A stretch of DNA of 64,000 nt from Quercus robur. Its lineage: Eukaryota > Streptophyta > Magnoliopsida > Fagales > Fagaceae. A program made the position numbers and the translations under genes. Under the pieces are notes generated by a model. The model had not been told where the DNA came from. It saw only the letters and a program-made list of their open reading frames with translations, and ran no database searches. The first letter of the stretch is position 1; every line of letters begins with the position of its first letter. The stretch covers positions 21,669,857-21,733,856 of the forward strand of contig NC_065545.1 of NCBI RefSeq assembly GCF_932294415.1, in the 5' to 3' direction. This document shows, piece by piece, positions 59,259 to 64,000 of this stretch.

Positions 59259-59430
59259 GGCAAAAGTCACAGCGTTAAAGCCTACGAATTCGAATCCCAA
59301 CACGAAGCTCTCCGAAAAGCCTTCCAAAGCCAAAGAAAAAGGCGAGCTATCTTCCGACGATGACGACGAGGACAACAACAACGACATATTGCTCTCCAAA
59401 ACCCTAGTTCATATTCAAACTTTCAGCTAG
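59259..59430 (+). pseudogene. Possible captured fragment with acidic run
   Basis: An open stretch reads AKVTALKPTNSNPNTKLSEK, then SKAKEKGELSSDDDDEDNNN, and stops after VHIQTFS. The KEKGELSSDDDDE pattern is like the N-terminal part of some plant nuclear proteins, but I cannot name the family. Opposite strand to the UGT piece and less than 50 bp away. Confidence 0.3.
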
Positions 59431-60215
59431 TTTTATTGTATTTTTGGTTTCATCGAGTTCAATGCTTGATTTTTGTGTTTACGTGCCATTTCTTATTACT
59501 TGGCCTCTGTTTTATTGCTGAGAAAACAGAGGAAACCGTTTTTTTTTTTTTTTTTTTTGGTTCTTCTTCAGTTTTGTCCACTGATAAGGAGCTTTCACTT
59601 AGAACAAGATACATAGTTGTATTAGGTTGAGTAGTCACAAATGATAATGAATCTGAGATTTAGAAGCTCCAATTTATTTTTCTTTTCATACAATTTTAGC
59701 TACCACAAGGCCTTACCGAAAATTTTATTTGAAAAAAATTCACTAACATATTCTAAGATTTGGATGAATGATAATCTGGTTCAAGATTTTACAAAACTGA
59801 TAAATTAATCATAGACCAATGTTGCAAATCCATTTTCAAATAGGTGTAAATTTGTCTATTTAAATCATTTCCTCTCCTCTCCATCCTAATTTTTAAAACA
59901 TCCAAGCAAGAGGAAGAGCTAATTACTCCATTCCCCCTTACTAATTTTAAAAACATCCAAACAAGGTAGAGGATAATCATTCCCCTCTACTCTCTTCCCC
60001 ACTACTCTCCTCCCCTCTACTCCCCTCTACTCTCCTCCATCTCTAAACTTCTAAATAGGCCATTAAAGAAGTGAAAAGAAAAATGTTTTTTTTTTAATAA
60101 ATTTTTTTTACCAAAACTCGTTAGGATTTAGGAGGCAACCATGGGAAAATCATCTTCATTTTAGTGGAAGCACCATTTTTTTTTATGTGTGGTAGCACCT
60201 TTTGTTTTTGGCTGC

Positions 60216-60221
<6 letters not shown>

Positions 60222-60257
<36 letters not shown>
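60222..60257. repeat. (TA)n microsatellite
   Basis: Uninterrupted TA run of about 18 units. Confidence 0.9.
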
Positions 60258-60260
<3 letters not shown>

Positions 60261-60542
60261 GTACTGAAGAAAATGAGTAGAGACTGACGTTTGAGTAATT
60301 CTTTCTATATATATAGGCTTTAATAGATAAGTTTGAGTTTGATAGTGGGTTTCAAAGTTGATTTGGATAAGAATAATCAGTTGTTTTATTGAGATTTTAA
60401 AACTGTATGTGATAAGATAAGGATGACTAATAAGCATAAAAGTAATTTGAGTTCAAATAGAACACAGGCTTAACAAAAGTAACCACGAGGCGTTTTGTTC
60501 CTGTAAATTTTGCCAAAAGAAAATTTTTGAATTTTGAAAAAA

Positions 60543-60711
60543 GAGAGATACTATGTCCACAACATTTTTACAATATTTTCATAACAAAGCACAAGTGGTT
60601 AGTTGTTATTGGTTCAAATTTGAACTTAACACTAAGATTACTTTTTTGCCCAATAATAACAACCTGCCATTTAGGATTTGTTGTAAAAATGTTGTGGACA
60701 TATCATTTCTC
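60543..60711. mobile_element. MITE copy 1, inverted-repeat ends
   Basis: Ends ATGTCCACAACATTTTTACAA and TTGTAAAAATGTTGTGGACAT are perfect inverted copies of 21 bp, extended outward by GAGA-AT on both sides. It has the internal motif GTTATTGGTTCAAATTTGAA. Non-coding. Confidence 0.8.
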
Positions 60712-60793
60712 TTCAAAAAAAATCAAAACTAACATGTGGGAAGTTTTTTTTTTTTTTTTTTTTTTTGAAAGTATCGTGTAGGAATTTTTTTTT

Positions 60794-60974
60794 GAGAGAA
60801 GTGCTACATCCATAATATTTTTACAACATTTTCACAACAAATTATAAGTAGTTAGTTGTTATTGGTTCAAATTTGAATTTTGCACTAAGATTACTTTTTT
60901 AACTCAACAATAACAACCAGTAACAACCTGCCACTTAGGATTTGTTGTAAAAATATTGTGGACATATCATTTCT
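60794..60974. mobile_element. MITE copy 2, same family as 60543-60711
   Basis: Same layout and orientation as copy 1, with more changes at the left end (ACATCCATAATATTTTTACAA) and a few extra bases near 60908-60930. It begins only about 80 bp after copy 1. Confidence 0.75.
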
Positions 60975-61041
60975 TTTTTTTTAAATAGTAACTTTGTATC
61001 TTTCTACCATTTAGTGAGAGTTTTTATTTGGTAAGCTTTTC

Positions 61042-61273
61042 TATTTTTTTTGAAAAAAAAATTAATAATTTGCATCAATTATAATTTGGGATTATTACAA
61101 TTTCTAATCACAAAAAAAAAAAAAAAAAAAAACCAAGGGTGTGATGAAAAAATTATTTCACCTACAAACCCATAATACTTGTCACACTTGTAGATATTTT
61201 GTGATTAAAAAATGTAGTAATTCTAAATTATAATGAATGCAAATTATTAATTTTTTCTAAAAAAAAAAAAATA
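61042..61273. mobile_element. Foldback MITE
   Basis: About 70 bp at the left (AATTAATAATTTGCATCAAT, then TATAATTTGGGATTATTACA) are an inverted copy of the right end (TAATTCTAAATTATAATGAA, then TGCAAATTATTAATTTTTTC). The centre is about 90 bp. A partial copy is at 47130-47205. Confidence 0.65.
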
Positions 61274-61390
61274 GAAGAGCATTTGGAATAAGAACCAATA
61301 ACCACTAGTTGAAAAAGGTAGCAATAAAGGTTATATCGAGAACCTTTTTTTTTTTTTTTTTTTTTGAGAAACCCCTTTCAAGGGAGTTTA

Positions 61391-61961
61391 TTAATCAAGC
61401 ATTTGAAGATCGGCATTGTAAACATCAAGCATGTCTGGAGGAACAGACTCCATCCAGACATCCAATGAGCTAGACATAGCCATTCTAGCTAAAAAAATGA
61501 GCCAAACAATTACCGTGTCTTCTAACAGGACAAAAAGAAATAGAACAAAAAGAAGAAATAAGTGATTTAATGTCTTGCAAAATATGCCCAAACTCAGACC
61601 GAGCCATAGTCTCGCTGTTGATGGCATTGATAATAACTTTCGAATCTCCTTCAACAATCAACCTTTGGAAACCCAACTCCTTAGCCAACCAGAGAGCTCA
61701 ACGTGCTGCTAGCACTTCCACCATCTCTACCGACGTAGGCAGTGAAATATTCTGTGATAGAGCAGCCACAACCAATCCGTTCTCATTATGGATTATCGCA
61801 CCCAGACTAGCCTTTCGTTCCCCCTCAAAGAGCGCCCCATCAAAGTTCACTTTCACAAGGCCAATCGGTGGAGGACGCCATTTCACATTTCTGGAAGTCC
61901 GAGGAAGATTCTCGTGAGTGGGACGGAGCTGGAGAAACTCCTGAAGTGCGTCGCTGGCCAT
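61391..61961 (-). pseudogene. LINE RNase H domain remnant
   Basis: Plant-type RNase H (RVT_3-like): PPPIGLVKVNFDGALF (first Asp), LGAIIHNENGLVVAAL, VEMVEVLAAR with a TGA codon, then ELGFQRLIVEGDSKVIINAI (further Asp) and CLAHFFS with another stop. The three acidic positions remain. Confidence 0.85.
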
Positions 61962-61973
61962 GGGAGGAATTCT

Positions 61974-62925
61974 CTAGAGCGGGGTCGCATCTTCACCTAA
62001 GAGAACCTTGTTCCTTCGCAACCAGATTAGAGAGACCGCCCAAGCAAAAAGATCAAATCTCTTACTTCGTTGGTGTGCCAACTTGATTACGCTCAGGAAG
62101 CTTGAACACGAACTGGAAGCTGAGATCAATTCGGGAAATAACACTTGCCAGACCAAAGACAACTGTGGACACGTCCACAATGCATGAAGTGTGTCCTCAG
62201 GTCCCTGATTACATTAAGTGCATGTAGTCTCTGTCAATAACATCCTCTTTGTCAAATTCACCTTGGTAGGCAAAGAGTCAGACCCCGCTCGCCACATGAG
62301 GAGTTTAATCCTGTTTGGAACTTGTAGCTTCCAAATGGCATTCCACGTACTCTTCAACTCATTTACAAAGGTCACATTAACTGCTGGCTCGTTGACTTCA
62401 TCCAACTCCATAAGCAATTTATACCCCGACTTCACCGAGTAAACCCCATCTCTGCAACTAGGCCAAATAATCATGTCCCTTCTGCTTGAAAAACTAAGGG
62501 GAATGGCTTTGATAATAGAGGCTTCCTCCGGTATAAACAATCTATCCACCTCATCCCCTCTCCATTGCATAGCTCATGGTCAATAAGAATGTAGACCGTG
62601 GCATCCGGGGTAATATCCACTATAGGAGAGGTGATGCCACCATGGTCACAACCTGGAAGCCATTTGTCTTGATAGATCCGGACTAAAGAACTATCTCCAA
62701 TCCTCCACTTCATACCCCTTCTAATAACATCACGCCCCTTAAGGATGCTTTTCCATGCATAAGAACCCACATTCTCCCTAACATCAAAGATTGACCCGAT
62801 TGGATAATATTTGGCTTTGAAAAATCTAGAATATAGTGAATCATGGTCGGAAGCCAATCTCCATACTTGTTTAGCCAACAAAGCAACATTGAACTTCTCC
62901 AACTCACGGAAACCCATACCACCCC
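61974..62925 (-). pseudogene. LINE C-terminal (zf-RVT) remnant
   Basis: GGMGFRELEKFNVALLAKQVW, FKAKYYPIGSI and WRIGDSSLVRIYQDKWLPG (62471-62917), then VYSVKSGYKLL, WKLQVPNRIKLLMWRA and LHALWTCPQLSLVWQ, the region with a Cys/His pattern before RNase H. A frame change lies near 62570 and a stop near 62216. Confidence 0.85.
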
Positions 62926-64000
62926 TATTTTTTGGCTTACATAGCTTTTGCCACTTAACCCAATGAACCTTTCTTCTCTCCCCTCGTTAACCCCACCAAA
63001 ATTTACGTATCATAACTTTAATCTCATTACAAAGAGTTGTAGGTAGTTTGAAACAGCTCATTGAGTAAGCAGCTTAGACCACAGCTTTTAAGAGAACCTC
63101 CCTACCAGCTTGCGAAAGTAATTTTTCCTTCCACCCCTTTATTTTGGACCACACCCTCTCCTTAATGTAAATGAGGCTAGCTTTTTTGCCCCGCCCCACA
63201 AAGAAGGGGAGACCCAAATACCTCTCATACTGCTTGACCTCTGGCACACCCAGCATTGTAATAATATCCTCTTGCATCACCTGAGGGACATTTTTACTAA
63301 AAAATAGAGTAGTTTTTGATCTGTTTAGCTGTTGTCCAAAAGCTTCCTCATAAGCCACAAGGATCTGTTGGATAGCCTAGCACTCTTGATTAGTAGCCCT
63401 ACAAAATAAGAGACTATCATCTGCAAAAAACAGGTGAGTAAGTCGTGGCCCATTTCTACAGATAGATAACCCTCTAAGATTTCCTAAAGCAACCTGTTTT
63501 ATCAACCTATGAAGGCCTTAAGTGCAGAGGAGAAACAGATAAGGAGAGAGAGGATCCCCTTGTCTAATACCTCTACTAGGATGAATGGTACCTGTAGGCT
63601 CCCCATTGATCAACAGAGAATAAGAAACAGTGGTAATACACTCCATCATCAAGGCTACCCATCTATCATGAAATCCCAACTTCCGGAGTAAACCTTCCAT
63701 AAAGCTCTATTCCACCCGGTCATACGCCTTGCTCATGTCTAGTTTTAATGCCATAAAACCTGTCTTCCCTAATTGATGATGCTTTATGTAATGAAAAGTT
63801 TCAAAAGCCATCAAGATATTATCAGTGATCATCTTTCTTTCCTGAAAAGCACTCTGATTCTCTGACACTAATAAAGGCAGCAGCTTCTTCAAACGATTAG
63901 CTAGAACTTTTGACATTAATTTGTAAACAACATTACACAAACTAATGGGTCTAAATTCTGAAATGAGTTTAGGGCATTTAACTTTAGGGATAAGTGTAAC
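62926..64000 (-). pseudogene. LINE reverse transcriptase remnant
   Basis: From the window edge: VTLIPKVKCPKLISEFRPIS, CNVVYKLMSKVLANRLKKLL, FMALKLDMSKAYDRVEW, then a stop, GIRQGDPLSPYLFLLC, a stop, and the active-site FADDSLLF near 63420-63430. The thumb-like region (NRSKTTLFFSKNV, YLGLPFFVGRGKK, WKEKLLSQAGREVLLKAV) follows at 63074-63358. At least four stops interrupt it. Confidence 0.9.

Larger units (their letters stand above)
58675..60062. mobile_element. Harbinger-like element carrying host gene pieces
   Basis: A 1,388-bp element with ends TGGCCTGTTTGATAGTTTA and (right end reverse-complemented) TGGCCTATTTAGAAGTTTA, flanked by TTA at 58672-58674 and 60063-60065. The inverted arms extend about 80-100 bp as GGGGAGTAGAGTAGAG-type sequence. 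There is no transposase. The core holds a UDP-glycosyltransferase fragment on the minus strand and a possible second fragment on the plus strand, so it behaves like a Pack-MITE-style carrier. Confidence 0.75.
61345..64000 (-). mobile_element. L1-type LINE retrotransposon, runs off the window
   Basis: Read on the minus strand: reverse transcriptase, then a zf-RVT-type region, then an RNase H domain, ending in a poly(A) tail of 21 (T run at 61345-61365). This is the order of plant L1-like LINEs. Several stops and frame changes make this copy inactive. The 5' part, with endonuclease and ORF1, would lie beyond 64000, so full length cannot be judged. Confidence 0.9.

Overview
This window is plant nuclear DNA, almost certainly from a woody eudicot. 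The evidence is intron-rich genes with GT..AG junctions and AT-rich introns, plant-type protein families, plant LTR retrotransposons and a dense load of MITEs. The repeat styles recall oak-family genomes, but that is an impression and cannot be settled here. No bacterial, viral or CRISPR-like system was found.

Genes. Four host genes look intact. (1) A single-exon STN1 gene (telomere CST complex) lies at 3376-3873 on the + strand. (2) A seven-exon homocysteine S-methyltransferase gene lies at 10129-5930 (-). (3) A six-exon Raf-like MAPKKK-family protein kinase gene, closest to Arabidopsis MRK1, lies at 22702-18029 (-). (4) A 16-exon gene for the biotin-carrying alpha subunit of mitochondrial 3-methylcrotonyl-CoA carboxylase (MCCA) lies at 43416-35344 (-). 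All exon boundaries were read by hand from splice signals, and all phases close. The HMT and kinase genes are also neighbours in Arabidopsis as far as I recall, so the 10-22 kb stretch is probably an ancient syntenic pair now split by a Copia insertion. A short broken ORF resembling Myb/SANT-like proteins sits at 44.3-44.5 kb.

Mobile DNA occupies much of the rest. From left to right: an hAT-like element with an 8-bp target duplication (42-1739) enclosing another inverted-repeat element; a Mutator-like long-TIR element (1975-3142) ending 233 bp before the STN1 start codon; a Tourist-like MITE (10387-10875); a decayed Copia element (11703-16914); a solo LTR (24151-24899); a Tourist/Harbinger-like element (25415-26230); a tRNA-derived SINE (29004-29176); a Ty3/gypsy chromovirus-like element (29423-34496) lacking its chromodomain end; a second, long solo LTR (48010-49899); a young non-autonomous LTR element (50933-57423); a Harbinger-like element carrying a UDP-glycosyltransferase gene piece (58675-60062); two adjacent MITE copies and a foldback MITE (60.5-61.3 kb); and a 5'-open L1-type LINE (61345 to the window end, -). 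Most of these have target-site duplications that can be read directly.

Most unusual element. The 6.5-kb non-autonomous LTR element at 50933-57423 encodes no recognisable protein. It carries an array of 23 units of 81 bp, with a 6-unit higher-order duplication, and a second array of 78-bp units that is a diverged relative of the first. Its two 609-bp LTRs differ at only about seven positions. Other points worth a second look are the captured UGT fragment, a duplicated terminal splice acceptor in MCCA, a microhomology-style deletion in the gypsy element and four long G homopolymers.
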